From Anisakis pegreffii (lineage: Eukaryota > Nematoda > Chromadorea > Rhabditida > Anisakidae), in NCBI GenBank assembly GCA_035041965.1, contig JAPYMA010000098.1, positions 1 through 64,000 on the forward strand: a stretch of DNA of 64,000 bases. Direction: 5' to 3'. Within the stretch, counting starts at the first letter, position 1. Each line of letters starts with the position of its first letter. Below the pieces are notes generated by a model. That model had not been told where the DNA came from. It saw only the letters and a list, made by a program, of their open reading frames with translations, and ran no database searches. Positions 13,101 through 25,647 of the stretch are shown here, one piece after another. The translations under genes and the position numbers were made by a program.

Positions 13101-14251
13101 ACAACATTTCTGGGGAGATAATAAATGCTTTCAGAAAGGTATGCTGAACTAGCGAGATGTTGTTTGGGAGGAGCATATGGAGAGTTCCAGTTGAAGGATG
13201 AATTCAAAGAGAAGTGGATATCGGCCGACCATTGGGCAGCACTGACAAACCCTGAAAAAGTGCAGCAGTTGAAAGTTGGTGACTACAGAAATTCAGTGGA
13301 ATGATTGACAGTTTTATACAATCCGTTTACGTAATCCTCTCTTTTTTATATGACAACGGATAGCTGAATGTTGAATGACGCTGTTTTCAGAGTATCGGTA
13401 TACACGTGCCATTAGACGCTGTTAACCTTAGCCCTGAAGTGGACAACGGTCCTGCCGGATCCAGATACCATTTCCCGACGAATTTGAGTGCACTTTACAC
13501 GAATGCAGAGCGCATCCGAATCGTTGATAACGCTGAACTGATCACTCGACAGGGTTGTCTCAAGCAGATCAGTGATCGCGTGTTCGTCATCGACAAAGGT
13601 TCCAGAAGTCGTTGGTGAGACTTTGAGCTCTGCTCTCATCTTCATAAGCGTGAAATCATTTGAGTGTAGACTGATTGTGTTGAGTATGGAACGCTGTGCT
13701 CACGGTGGTGATACGTTGCTAATAAAGCGAAGCGCTCTGTTGCAGTATTCGAGTGGAACGTCAGAATAATGGAAAAGTGATATGTTCATGTGCTGAAAAA
13801 CGACCCGTATGTGCACACAATTTGGCGTTGGCGTATATTTTCAAAGAAACGGGAAGATTGTTACAAATAATGGAAGATGGACTTACTTCAAAATCAAATA
13901 GTCCAGTGAGTTTTGCTTTGTTTTTTTTTTTTGATCCCTCAATTAGCAAAGTTATTTGAGCATCGATTGTTATGAAAGTCACTTTGTTTTTCTTTTTTGC
14001 AGAAGAAACGAAGTAGTGCAGCGAGCATCAAGAAATATGATAGCGATCAAAGTTACGATGGCAGCACTGGCGCATTGGGTCAAAACGAACCAACTTTGAC
14101 CAGTGTACTCTATGAAAATAACGCGGACTATCATACAACAACGAACTTGGTTCATTCCACTGCAGGCACGCTCAGCAATCATCAGCATTTCACCGATCCA
14201 ATGAGCGTTTCTTTGCAACAGCCGTTTTCGCATGACGCCGTTGGCCGTTAA
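10150..14251 (+). CDS. MULE transposase-derived protein with SWIM zinc finger
   Basis: Twelve exons join with consistent phase: 10150-10178, 10612-10722, 10814-10929, 11106-11345, 11422-11723, 11886-12510, 12594-12722, 12854-13012, 13135-13274, 13391-13614, 13746-13905, 14003-14251. They give 827 codons. Residues about 330-545 look like a Mutator-like (MULE/RNase H-fold) transposase core: THRVADLYATIIAFRH (348-363), then VTDVDDA with Asp420, then LLCELHLRRN (C443/H446), then SNTVENFNSW with Glu540. Near residues 705-716, ICSCAEKRPVCAH fits the SWIM finger CxCx6CxH (C705, C707, C714, H716). The tail is rich in Ser, Thr, Asn and Gln. In MULE cores the first catalytic Asp sits just before a TF-like motif; here that position appears to be Thr347, so transposition activity is unlikely. 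A complete intron-rich frame with no flanking terminal repeats suggests a domesticated host gene, probably nuclear and DNA-binding (inference). The first 29-bp exon is the least certain; a second ATG lies at 10159. Confidence 0.85.
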
Positions 14252-16286
14252 TTTTTTTTTTTTGGTCTGGTGTTATGCATTATAGTCACTTTTCAACAAT
14301 AACCATTTGAGATTTTGCTCATCATCAATTTACTTTGGCTGTGTTAATTGAATTATTTTCGCGCACTGATCTCTTACGTTAGTCCAGTGATGGACTTCGA
14401 TGTATAATTAATTAATAATATAAATGGTACATCATTTAATTAATATGAACTAATGATCGTAACAAATAATATTGAATCTCGGTTGGATTACCGAAGTTCA
14501 GAATCGTAAAAAGTTGTCTTGGTTGGACTTCCATCGAATGCATATATGATTCGACTACCATCACCATTGAGAACTCTATTTTATTACTCTCATGTTGTTG
14601 ATATCATCCGTGTTATCGATTTTGTACTAATTTGAATTCGTGATTTTGTTGACTTCAGTGAATTTAAAAATGTTTGTATTGAAGTGTGTTACAACTGGAA
14701 TGAATTGACTGAATTCGTAATCTGTGAAAAGTACTATCGGATGAATAAGTTCTTATTAATTTTTAAATTGTTATCATTGTTCATATATTATTGTATTTGC
14801 ATTTGTATTCATTGATTTGTCTTTTTGGCGCATTGTGATTTTGTCAGTTTGAAATTAATTGTATTCATGTTTATTTGCTGAATTCTTAAACGTTGAATAA
14901 ATATCAATTTAAAAGTGTATCGTTGTCGTTAAAAGTTTATCTCGACTCACATTAAGCGTGAAATAATATGACATCGAAGTATAAGTGGACATAACACAGT
15001 GAAATTATTCAAGTGATCCGACAGTTGCTTAGGCATGAATTGTTGAAAAATCAGTCATTATAAATTGCTTCCAGTCAAAGTGATGAGGTACTTCGGAACA
15101 GATTAACTTCCCATTTTGGGGCTATTCCTATTGGAACGGGGTAACTTAAACAGTTCTTTCAAAGGGTTCGTTCGACCGGTGATGAAATGAAACCCAACGA
15201 AAAAGCCTGAAGTGAGGCAAACTTATAACTATTATTCAGTGCTCGAGTTTGAGATTATCAGTCAAATTATATGGTGGGTAAAAAGCAGTGTTCGTTTCCC
15301 TCTATGTCGATGAATTGCGATTTTAGTGTTGATTGGATGAAGTGTGTGTGAAATTGAGTTGTTAAATGCTGTTGCGAGACACTTGATGTTTGTGCATTCG
15401 CAGTCAATGACAAATGTAAACGTTATCACAATCGAGCAGCAAACAATTCTATATAAATTTCAAATTGTTATTATTCACTACTATGATGGTATTTCAGTTG
15501 TCAGATGCAAAAACTTTGTCTTTTATTTCCTTGAAGTCGATTCGAAGCAGCAAAGAAATGAATTTCAGATTGTTTGATTGAATTTCTCGTTAACGAATAT
15601 TCTTTGTTTGTCTCTTTTTAAAATTTCTTTATCGCTTTATTCGGTTTTAACGTTCTCTTTGTCTTCGTTCTTTTACTTCATCGGAATCTGAAATGATTAC
15701 AAGATTTTCTCTTGATTCGGACTCTCCTCTCGTTTTGTCACCACTGTTCATTAAGTTTTTAGTGGATTTGTGTGCGTTAGTGAATTTTAACGGGTGTTTG
15801 TTTAACAACCACCAAATTATTCCAGTTCAATGATGATGTGTTGATGTGAAATGTTCATAATTAAATTTATTTATGGAATTATTTTTTCGTTGATAATTTC
15901 ACAGTACTTTAGCATTATCATCATCATTGGGTAATTCAGTCGTTTTCGAGCTATTCGCAATTTTCGATTGAATACTGATTGCTAGATTAAAGGAAAGAAA
16001 GCGTTTTTCAAGATTATATATGAGTGTCATGTTTGATATTTCCTCACCATATTCCGTAGCAGATAAAGTTATGCAGTTGAGATGAGTTTTATCAGCGTTT
16101 TGATGTTTTGTTGAAAAGGATTCGTTGAATAAGTCTTTTTCAGATAAAATATTATCTTTTAAATGGATTAATAGGCTGGCACAAGCATTTCAACAGTTTC
16201 TTTTTTATCATATTCAGTTGTTTTGGTTTCATTGAAAATCCGTCGAACTGCCATATAGCTGTATATCGAAGTGCGGCGCAGCCACC
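14252..16286. other. Intergenic region between the MULE-derived gene and usp-46
   Basis: It holds the 3' flank of the upstream gene and the 5' flank of usp-46. An AATAAA lies at about 14896, some 645 bp past the stop, as a possible poly(A) signal. Open frames at 15344-15577 and 16287-16490 (the latter reading into intron 1 of usp-46) have no support. No other feature was seen. Confidence 0.5.
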
Positions 16287-19200
16287 ATGGTGTGTTTTTT
16301 CTTTATTTATTTCTTTAATTCATTTGATCAGTCAGTTGATGTTTTGGAATCATTATTTTTTGGATATTATGCAATGTTTTATTCGAGTTGTTTCCGTATT
16401 TCACTTTCCATATTTCACTTTATTCTTGTGTATTTTTTAGACTTCAGATTGTTCAGTAAGAATTCCTCTGATTCCATTTATCTTCATTGAAAAATTTTCA
16501 GAATAAAATTTTTTCGATAAAATTCAAGTGGATTTCATTTTAAGGGTGCGAACGCGTCGTCACAATTAGAGAAGGAAATCAACTCGGATCATATTTTGAG
16601 TAATGAACATTTCTATGGGCTCGTCAATGTAAGTGCCACCTACTTAGTTTCCTTTATTCGTTTTTTCTCCTTCAAGGAATATAATATTTTCAGTTGTTGT
16701 CGTAACATTATAGTCTTAAGACCGCTCAGTGCAGTAGCAGAGTTCAATTTTAAACAATAACTCTTCATGAATATTTGATGATGTCACTGTTCAATATTAA
16801 TCGTGTTATTTCGATGAAAATCGACACAGTAATAACTAAATTTCAGTTCGGCAATACATGCTATTGCAATTCGGTTATTCAAGCGTTGTATTTCTGTCAG
16901 CCGTTTCGCGAGAAAATTCTTCAGTACAAACAGCAATTGAAGAAATCAGGTCATTGATCATTTCTCAAAATCAATTTCAGTTTCTTGTCTGTGGAATTGT
17001 ATTCGTTTCATCACTTTTTATCGTTCATTAACATTAACATTCTGCTAACATTCATTCCTGATGAATAATCCAAAATTTGCTTCAGAAAATTGCCCAGTTC
17101 AATTTCGATGTTCTGAAACTGTTTCCATATCTACCAGAATTGCGAGTCACCCACTGTTTCAGAGTGATATCCACCACGATTATGTGTGGATGTGTATGTG
17201 GTGTTTCGTTTTGATTCGTATCACTGACCATATTATCCTTTCAGGTAATCAAAAAGAGAATTTATTAACGTGTTTGGCAGATTTATTCCACAATATTGCC
17301 ACTCAGAAGCGACGTGTGGGCACGATTGCACCGAAACGCTTCATTACGAAGTTGAAGAAAGAAAATGGTTTTTTTTGTTGCTTTTCTGAAGCATTTGGCT
17401 CTTCCTTGTAATAATGAGAACGGTTTTTTTTACCACGTTTGTCGGTGGTATCGGAAACATTTCTCCGTTTTCTCTTCTAGTATTCCATCTTGTTATTTGG
17501 GCTCAAACGATAGCATTCGACTGATTACTTATATACCATTGGTAGGATTGTTAAACAGTGAGTTCGTGAATGATTTTCATTATGGAAAGCATCCACAGAC
17601 GACGTGTATGAATTTTCAGAGATTTTCGATAATTATATGCAACAAGACGCGCATGAGTTTTTGAATTACCTTCTGAATACAATATCGGAAACGTTGTCAG
17701 AAGAGAAGCGAAATGAAAAATCGTCGAAAACGAACGGAATCACCAAAAAAGGCTCATCGATCACACCGTCAAGCACACACGATTCTCGAACGCAATACCA
17801 GCCGAGGTATTTTGTCTTATTATTGTTATCGTCGTAACTGTTCTTCTCTTGTTTGATTCATATGATGGTTATATGCCTTATTGTTCGCGTGTATGCTATT
17901 TTTATCACTCTTATCTTATCAATACAATTATTATTCTCATTATGGACCCATTATTGGATAGCTGTGTTAACGTTGATTTACAGTGGTTCGAAATGTGAAA
18001 CAACGTGGATTCACGAGATATTTCAAGGTACATTGACCAACGAAACACGATGCTTGAATTGTGAAACGGTTTGTTTTATTTGCACGCTTTTTTATAATAT
18101 TTTGTTTCGTTTCGTGTTGATGTTCAGTGATGTCGGATTAGGGGAGGTTGCATAGCGTTCGGTTTTTTATTGATCAGTTTTTTGTGTTTACGATAAATTG
18201 ACGATCGATGCACATACATGCATGGAAACTGCCGTTTATTTATTCATCAACAGTGATATTTGATTGCGCAATTTTACAGGTGTCGAGTAAAGATGAAGAT
18301 TTCTTGGATTTAAGTGTGGATGTTGAGCAAAATGCATCGATAACGCATTGTTTGAGAGTGTTTTCGAATATGGAGACGTTGCAAGCTGATCAGAAATATT
18401 ACTGTGAAAACTGTTGTTCAAAACAAGAGGTGTGTTTGATTGTTTTTGTTTTATTTATTTACGATAAATTCTCTGAAAATATGAACGTAAATCTGGAACG
18501 GTGATTGAATGGTTTTCGTTATTTTTTCTAATCGTTCGTCCACAACTGCGAATCGCTTGAAAGCATCAAATACTTTTGATGATTTTATTGCTGAAGTTAG
18601 TGGTATTGTCGTGAAAGCAATCGACGTAAGAATTGTTTTGATATTCATTGCAAAGGTGATTAATTTGTGTTGACAAATAATGTGTTAGAAGTGTGATCGT
18701 TTTGATTTTAATTAGTATCGTTCTATAACAGTATTAGCTGATTGCCAATCTTCTTCATTATGTGTGCTTTTGTACAGTCGTAAAGATACTTCATGCACAT
18801 CGATTGTAAATGAATAAACTCGCCCAAAATAATTATGTCAACGCTTATCGCAGGCACAGAAAAGAATGCGAGTTAAAAAATTACCGCAATTGCTAGCATT
18901 ACATCTGAAACGTTTCAAATACGTCGAGCAGTTGAGTCGATACACGAAACTTTCGTATCGAGTGCTGTTCCCGTTGGAATTACGTCTCTTCAATGTGGTT
19001 CGTTCTCATTGCTCGCATCTCTCTCGATATTAGTTTTTACGTAATGTCGTCGACGGTTTTGCTTTTGTGTTTTTCTGGATGAAAGCTGAGTTCCATAGAA
19101 TGCTGAGAATAAGTTTTTGTTTGTGTTAATTCAATTCGATATGATGAATTGGAATCGATTAGTTTGTTTGTTAAGAGTTGTGAGGATGTCTATAAGACTC

Positions 19201-19790
19201 AGATTGATCATTATTGCAGAGTGACGATGCAGTGAATCGTGATCGACTGTATGATTTGTGTGCAGTGGTTGTACATTGCGGGTCAACGCCGAATAGAGGC
19301 CATTATATAACTGTTGTTAAGTCGCATGCTTTTTGGTTATTATTCGATGATGACGTTGTTGATGTTAGTTTCGTTTTTTTTTTGGGGGGGGGTTCATTTT
19401 CACTTAGTTTTGGGAAATAGTTCATTGATTTTTAAAATAGAAGTAAATAATATTACATACTTTAAATACATACTCTTCCAGTGTTAGAATTCAAGAACCA
19501 GATTTGGCTCGTTGAAGAGCAGTCAATACTGAATTTGAATAGTCTGAAAACTGGTCACAAGATCACAGAAACTGGAATGAATTTCCACAATAATCCTGTG
19601 CGAAGCATTTCAGAAAATTGATCCGGTAACAATTGAAGAATTTTTCGGATTGTCGGAATGTGGTGTTCAAAAGAACAGTGAATCGGCGTATATATTATTT
19701 TATCAAGCACGTGACGCGTCAACTGCCATCGATAGTAGTAATAGTAATAGCAAGCAGCAACATATGCAAAATACAAATGCGTCAATTTGA
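16287..19790 (+). CDS. usp-46: Ubiquitin carboxyl-terminal hydrolase 46 (USP12/46 family)
   Basis: Ten phase-consistent exons: 16287-16289, 16545-16628, 16847-16949, 17245-17367, 17620-17806, 17984-18068, 18280-18429, 18854-18994, 19220-19363, 19614-19790. They give 398 aa against 366 for human USP46. It is a cysteine protease that removes ubiquitin. From family knowledge, USP46 is activated by WDR48 and WDR20, and in C. elegans it stabilises the glutamate receptor GLR-1. Seen here: the Cys box FGNTCYCNS (Cys34), [16 protein letters not shown], two zinc CxxC pairs (RCLNCET and [11 protein letters not shown]), [10 protein letters not shown], the His box PNRGHYIT (His320), FDDDVV and the terminal [10 protein letters not shown]. 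The N-terminus [12 protein letters not shown] matches the family's myristoylation-like MG-N-AS start. The coding part of exon 1 is only the ATG, in the context gccaccATGG, and is spliced to a Gly codon. An insert after SEEK (residues about 125-160) and a Ser/Asn/Gln tail of about 20 residues explain the extra length. Confidence 0.97.
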
Positions 19791-21169
19791 TTGGTTCTTT
19801 ATGTTTACGTATCCTATTTATTCTTATTTGATTTTGAAACGAACAGGTGCGGATGCACTTCGTTTGTATGATGCACTTTGTTAAATGATGAATCAAAACG
19901 TGAGCAGAGTGACGACTGCAAATGAATGATGATGTGTCGCTGTTGTGCGCAATCAAGCGATTTGGTAGTAGCACTTTCGAAATTGTATTGGTATTGTGTG
20001 GAATGGGATTGAGAGTCGGCTCAAGGCAAACAGAAGACAGTCAGAGCAATTCTGAATGTGATTCACTCGATTCATTGTTCATTATTATGATTGGTGGAGG
20101 ATTTAGCGTTGAAACTTTGGGCTACAAAAATTGTTAGCAGATGTGAAATGATTATTGGGTTTCATTATGCCCTATCAAAACATCATTCATCATTGGTTTA
20201 CTTTTGTAGAGAGTGTATGAGTTCATGAAAGCCCGTTGTGTATTATTTTGGATGTTTTCATTTATGTGGTTCATTTCAATTGTGAGCACATTAAAAATCG
20301 GGTAGATTTTATGTTGTTTCAGTTTGTTTTATTTCTATGCTTGTTTGTTCAATAAAAGTCATTAGTAGATTGCTTGAATAATGAAATAGTTATTTCGTAT
20401 TATGTGAAATTGAAGACTACTATTATGTTCATGTTAATAACTTTTTGCGTTTGTATTGTTGTTTTTTTTGCTACTTCTGCGGATGTGATACGATTGTATG
20501 ATTGTAGCAGCAGTAATAAGGACAACAATTAGAGTAGTCTGAGCTGACTGAGAAGAAATGCAAATCGATGTGTGGTATGCAACCGTATGAACGTGTCACG
20601 TTATAATCAGTTCGAAGATTGTTGAAGATTAACTATGTCTTAAGAATGAGTAGTATTGACAACAACTTATGGATGATTTTCGGAATTTCTAACTTCATGC
20701 ATCATATTCGAGTAACTGTGTGAATTCGATATCGAATAATGTCGTTGTGTTGATTTCCTCCTTTTGTACGGTGTGACTTATTCTGGACATTACAAATTGA
20801 TCGACTCAAATTTGATGATTAAGCATAGTATCATTGTCTGAATATTCATCTGTTTTATCATTCATCCGATTATTGTCTACAAATGATGTAAATTACGAAT
20901 AAAATTTACTCACAAGCAAATCTCGATCATCGAACACACAAAATTTATGAGCTTTTCCAATATATAAACAGGCAGATGTGTAATCTGTGAACGTACAACT
21001 GGTCATGTTAAACAAACTGCGAGTGCACACAATTATCGAATGTCACTCTGATTCATGCTGAAATGTTGAATTTTATAAACCATCACAATCTTTTGCGATG
21101 CAGGACAGCTTTGAGCAGATTCGCTTGAGGTGTTCATCTCCGAAGAAGGGTAGTTGAAGACTTCTTAAG
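19791..21169. other. 3' flank of usp-46 and intergenic DNA
   Basis: An AATAAA at about 20351, 560 bp past the usp-46 stop, is the best poly(A) signal candidate. From about 20890 to 21169 the sequence is a diverged version of the 3' flanks of the GT14 copies (27240-27360 and 32820-32945). The open frame at 19922-20137 has no support. Confidence 0.55.
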
Positions 21170-24100
21170 TCAAGGTGCTCGCGTCACTGGCTTCGGGTTG
21201 AAATAGCGCCTCATCCATACGTCGAGATTCACGCCACGTGCCATTGCAGGTCCAGGTAAATTCGCATAAGGTCGATCATCGAAACTGTCGATATGTTGCG
21301 ATACGGCTCGTTGACGAACTTTTTGATAGACACAGAAATAAGCAGCGGGTTGATAGTCCAAATAGAACTTATGCGCTACAAGTTCGTATCTTCGGAGTAG
21401 AATCGGAATGTCACCAACTCCGTATACACATGAACCAGCGACAAATTTACCTGAATAAAAGATTGACTGAGTAACAGTCCATGGCATTGAGTACATCCAT
21501 ATTCAATTGAATACGTCTAGTTTGGGCAAGTCTTTTTAAGATGCATTTCAGTAAAAATTTAAATGGCAATAAGCTCACGTGAACTGCGTTATCAATTGAA
21601 TTGGATATTGCGTTTGAAAATGTTTGAGATTTGAGTGTCGTAAAATACTGATTAAAAATTTTTGCTGCCATACGTAAGTGCAATTATTGACGATTGATTC
21701 TTCGATGTTATCTCGGAAACTTGGTATACTTTTTCACTTTTCCTACGATATGTTCTACACATATATATATGTGCTATTGATTGTTTCAGAAATAAGTATC
21801 CCCCTAGAAAAGGGGCGAATGAAACGTTTGTTAGCTAAAAATTTGCTTTAAATTAGTTATGTTCGCTCACCGGCGCAAATCATATTTCGTACCCCCCACC
21901 ACACTTGGTAACGCGATATATAGTATTGACTGGAATCGGTCGTATACTTCACTGAATACTCCTTCTGCTGTCTTCGTTCAAGTTCCTCAACGAATCGCAA
22001 GAAACGAGTCCCATTAAATCCTCCGGGCATTGGATATTCTGAAACAACTCCAACATGTTAGCTCAAAAGCGATATCAATAGCTAATCCGTGAATGTTATT
22101 CACTAATGCATATTTTAAGAACATCACATCCAAAGCGTCATTGATCTTCATGTCAAACATGGCTATGTGAATTTATCGAAAGTCATCTTCCTATGAAACC
22201 CATTTGAAAACACTCACTTTCAGGATTACCAGCAACGGTTGTCCAAAAGGTTTCATCTGGGATGTATGTGCCATTAAGGTAATCAATAAGCTCCTTCACT
22301 TTCTTATTGTTCACCATAAAATTCGCCGATTCACGACTGAATGTTGCTGACAAACTCGATTTGAATAACCGGACTCCTTGTGGCGGTTTTGCACTCTGAA
22401 TTATCATCATTACATCCCATTTGGGTATCCTTGTCGATTCATTTCAGCTTTTAGTCTAATATAGTACGAGTAGGCATTATTCACATCGTATTTCAATTTT
22501 CTTTCGAACAAAACCGTCAAAGGCCAGTGTAAAAGGCAATGTCAGTTTGCCATTTCACTAAACTTTCGACTAAAAGCTAAAATGAATCGACCGATGTTCC
22601 AACATGATATCGCAGTTGAATTGACATGTGTTCCATCTGAGCCATTCAACTCATATCATTGATGCTAGCACGAGACTATTTTAGGTATTCTTTCGATCAT
22701 ATCTATTGAAAAGTACGTCAACTTTATGCAGGCAAGTTGATAGGCTTTGGAAAGTGGGATGCATTTCAGTAATTTTGTTTTCGTCGTCAAATTTTTGCTG
22801 TATTCGCTTCAGCTGAATCGCATTATTTACCTTTTTCTTTGCAATACGATAATTTTCAAAATGCGTCACTTCCGAGTTGAATGAACCATTCAAACGCTTG
22901 AATATCCTCACCATTTCGCCATTTGTTTTTAGAGGAAGATCGAAGCCCGAAAGATACTGAAACAATGAATTGAGTGCAAAAAGGACAATCAGGCATGTTG
23001 GTTCTATCATGTTGAATAACAGATCAAGTTAGTATTGCAAACGATGTGTTTAATCATCAAAAATAATCGTTAATTTGATCGTGCTGATTACTTTCTGGTA
23101 TGCACCAATTCAACAAGTGTACGAAGGGTGACAACGAGTGCAGCAGCGAAAAAACTAGTTTGATGCGGGATCCCGTCCTCGAATCCCCGTCCCTGACTTT
23201 TTCGAGCCGAGCACATTTTCAGGGTCTTTTACTGCAAAAATTCGTCCCCGATTCTTCCCGTCCCCACATCACACCAGTGAGAAGCACTCGGCTATACGGG
23301 TGTTGTTTTAGAACCATCCAATTGCTCAGATTTTATATACGTTACTCTAATAATCATGTTCAGCGCATTCCATATATCCCAGCACTTATGTGTTTTCTTC
23401 AACTTCTCAAATTTATACTGCAATAGTGAAAATATTGAATACAATAATCAAAATACAATAATTGAATACAGCAGTCAAAGTGTTCGCGTCGAACAAGTCC
23501 ACTGCAACACTTAATAACTTAGTAATGTGATGGCATCAAGTTAAGTTCCATCCAGTGTGTCTTTATGTGTAGTGGTGATATTTTTGTTAACGGTACTGAA
23601 CTCAGTTGGAAAAATTGGTTTGTAAGTTATATTGAATGCAATAATATTCATTGAACTTGTCTGCAAAAACGTGCAATTTTGAATATGTTAGTATTCATCA
23701 AAATCATCCAATAAACGATTTAACCTGATAATATTTCCATTTTATTTTTGATGCTGCCAAGAAACGTAAGCAGTCGAGAACACCCGTCAGAACACCGTAT
23801 TCACCCCACCGAACATCACGTACAATCTTAATGATGCATGGGTATTCTTCATTAGATGATCAGAAAGGTACACTGATGTTTATTGCTGCAGATATCTTTT
23901 ACAAGGGAAATTGCGAAATCGCATCTAGCATTGTAATTGTTACAATGCTAACAATTACAATGCTAGATGAACTTAGCATTGCAATTGTTACATGAAGGAC
24001 GGTCTTGGATACAGTATCGTAACCACTCTTGGATACAGTATTGTTTTGGATAAGTGTATAAATTGTTTTGGTATGATGTCAGCATCAGAAAACATATTAT

Positions 24101-25647
24101 GATTTTAGAATTGGGTTTGTCGCGACTAGCGCGAAAAGCTAGCACAAAATGATGATAGTACTCAAAGATAAGTACTTAAGTCAAATGGAAATGACTGAGC
24201 AAAAGGGCCGATAGTGTTCTGGTGTAACGCTGGGCCTTGAGGATCCGATCTGTTCAGAGGGCGTGAGTTCGATTCCATGTCGATCCAAAATCTTTGACAA
24301 AGTTTGTTGAATGAAATAAACAAAAGAATATCTCAATTTAAGAGATATTCAAAAAGGGTTTAGTTTCGACAGGGTTGGTATCTCCGAGCACTTACGAGGT
24401 TTCCGAGGCCCCTACTTCACCGCTGCCCTCCGGGATTTCCGTCTCAAGTACTGTCGAGCCCGATTTTGTCCCCGATCCAATTCTATGATGAACTAAAACG
24501 TTGTAATGGCTCGTGACAGTATCGAAAGCCGAAAAGTGCACAAATCAACGTAACATTCTCTGCGTCCAATAACCCCATGCTGCAGCAAACTCTAGTTATT
24601 GATAGGACACCGCCTAACAAATCCTGAAGACTCCTTTGGTTTAGGCTGACGAAACCCTCTCACCTTATGTGGTATAAGGAGTAAACTATAAGGTGTTTTT
24701 ATGCAAATAGTCAAAGTAAATGAGAACAGTTGAGCTGAGAATCGGAGTGATGCGAAAAGAACACAGATAGAAGGTGATCATGACCATACCATGACATGAA
24801 CGTTCGGGAAGCATTCTCCGATGAAATTGACTGATCGTTTAAACTCCGCATCGCTTCCATTACTTATCGCTATGCAATATGCGTTCTGTGGATGATAAAT
24901 CGCACTCATCATATGGTAAATCTTAATTCTTTCAATCAACATCACTTAAAGAATCGACTCGAAATCTCGCAATCTTTTAGAAATGATGATTTTAGGAATG
25001 AAATCTCGCAATTTTCTTTGTGCTGATTTACTGCATTGATCGCAGTTGAAGGTTGAGAAGAAAGTGAGTAAGGATTGCTAATGAGTAACCTGAATGGCGT
25101 TTTTAAATATCAATAATCCGTAAGCGATCGGAAATTCCTTCTCTTCGTCAGAAAGTGGTAAGGTGTTGAAACCGTATTGATTCGTCAGGTAATTACATCT
25201 GAATGATTATTTGATCATTAGCACAGTTCCAGACGGATATGTTCACGAAAGGACTGAACACGATAAATTGACCTACTTCAGTCAAAGTGAGTGTCACCTT
25301 TACAGCAAACATTTTCACTTCTCAATGCGGTATAAAACCTGAGAGGTACTCATAACTGAAGTTTTACGGCGATCAAAGCTCTTTTATTAGTTGAGAATGA
25401 TCAGCGGGATTAAAATCAAACGATCCATTGACTCATTATTCACCTGCCAGTGCGATTTCTTAGTTTCAATAAGGGATTCGATATATTGAAATTATATTTC
25501 CATCGTTTCGTTCTTTCTCGATTCAGTGCCGAACCATTTTCCCTCGTCAGTTTATCACAGTCAATTCCACTTTCCATTAAACCAATATTTTTGATTGCCA
25601 CATGCAACTTCTCATTGTAGACCCGCCGTGCATAATCGTAATTCCAT
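21170..25647 (-). CDS. Core-2/I-branching GT14 glycosyltransferase, copy A
   Basis: Eight exons in transcript order: 25647-25444, 25198-25090, 24921-24790, 23826-23725, 22956-22831, 22395-22218, 22038-21871, 21450-21170. They are phase-consistent and give about 433 codons. Family landmarks in order: EEKEFPIAYG, IYHPQNAYCIA, CFPNVHVM, IKWKYYQ joined to YLSGFDLPLKTN, LFKSSLSATFSRES, the catalytic-Glu region YIPDETFWTTVAG, PMPGGFNGTRF, then GKFVAGSCVYGVGDIPILL and ELVAHKFYLDYQPAA near the end. GT14 enzymes transfer GlcNAc (or xylose) in beta-1,6 linkage in the Golgi and are type II membrane proteins; the exact substrate here is unknown. The N-terminal anchor exon is not securely placed. Candidates are a hydrophobic segment starting at Met 26270 and a piece near 25660-25760 reading SCFTIRIFNW; neither splices in phase. 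Intron 23827-24789 holds a perfect hairpin and a tRNA-Leu-like sequence. Confidence 0.9.
23170..23290. repeat. GGGGACG/CGTCCCC-rich dispersed element, intron of copy A
   Basis: This GC-rich patch has clustered cccgtcc/cgtccccg motifs (cccgtcctcgaatccccgtc, then cgtccccgattcttcccgtc). Related patches occur at 24365-24495, 27385-27515, 32965-33095 and, more weakly, 38440-38545, always in introns or 3' flanks of the GT14 copies. They probably belong to one short interspersed repeat family, but I cannot define its ends. Confidence 0.5.
23923..23968. repeat. Perfect inverted repeat, 20-bp arms
   Basis: The arm atctagcattgtaattgtta (23923-23942) is followed by the 6-nt loop caatgc and then its exact reverse complement (23949-23968). 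A third, imperfect copy of the arm follows at about 23974-23992. It lies inside an intron of GT14 copy A. It may be a MITE-like stub or simply a stable hairpin. Confidence 0.9.
24205..24287 (+). ncRNA. tRNA-Leu-like pseudogene or tRNA-derived SINE head
   Basis: The segment begins gggccga and ends tcgatcca, allowing 5 Watson-Crick pairs plus one G-T pair of the 7-bp acceptor stem and an A at the discriminator position. A 3-bp D-stem with a GG-containing loop, a long type II variable arm and a B-box-like gttcgattcc are present. The anticodon stem and the T-stem are badly mismatched, so it is not a functional tRNA. Reading the family as tRNA-Leu rests on the class II layout and the gggcgtg-gttcga block. 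It lies in an intron of GT14 copy A. Confidence 0.5.
24365..24495. repeat. GGGGACG-type dispersed element, second copy in copy A
   Basis: This GC-rich patch carries ctgccctccgggatttccgt and cccgattttgtccccgatcc. It is related to the patch at 23170-23290 and sits just downstream of the tRNA-Leu-like sequence in the same intron. Confidence 0.4.

Noticed and set aside
21238..21474. Plus-strand 78-codon frame, repeated at 27695 and 33280
   Set aside because: It is the antisense shadow of the GT14 last exon. It is identical in all copies because the exon itself is duplicated.
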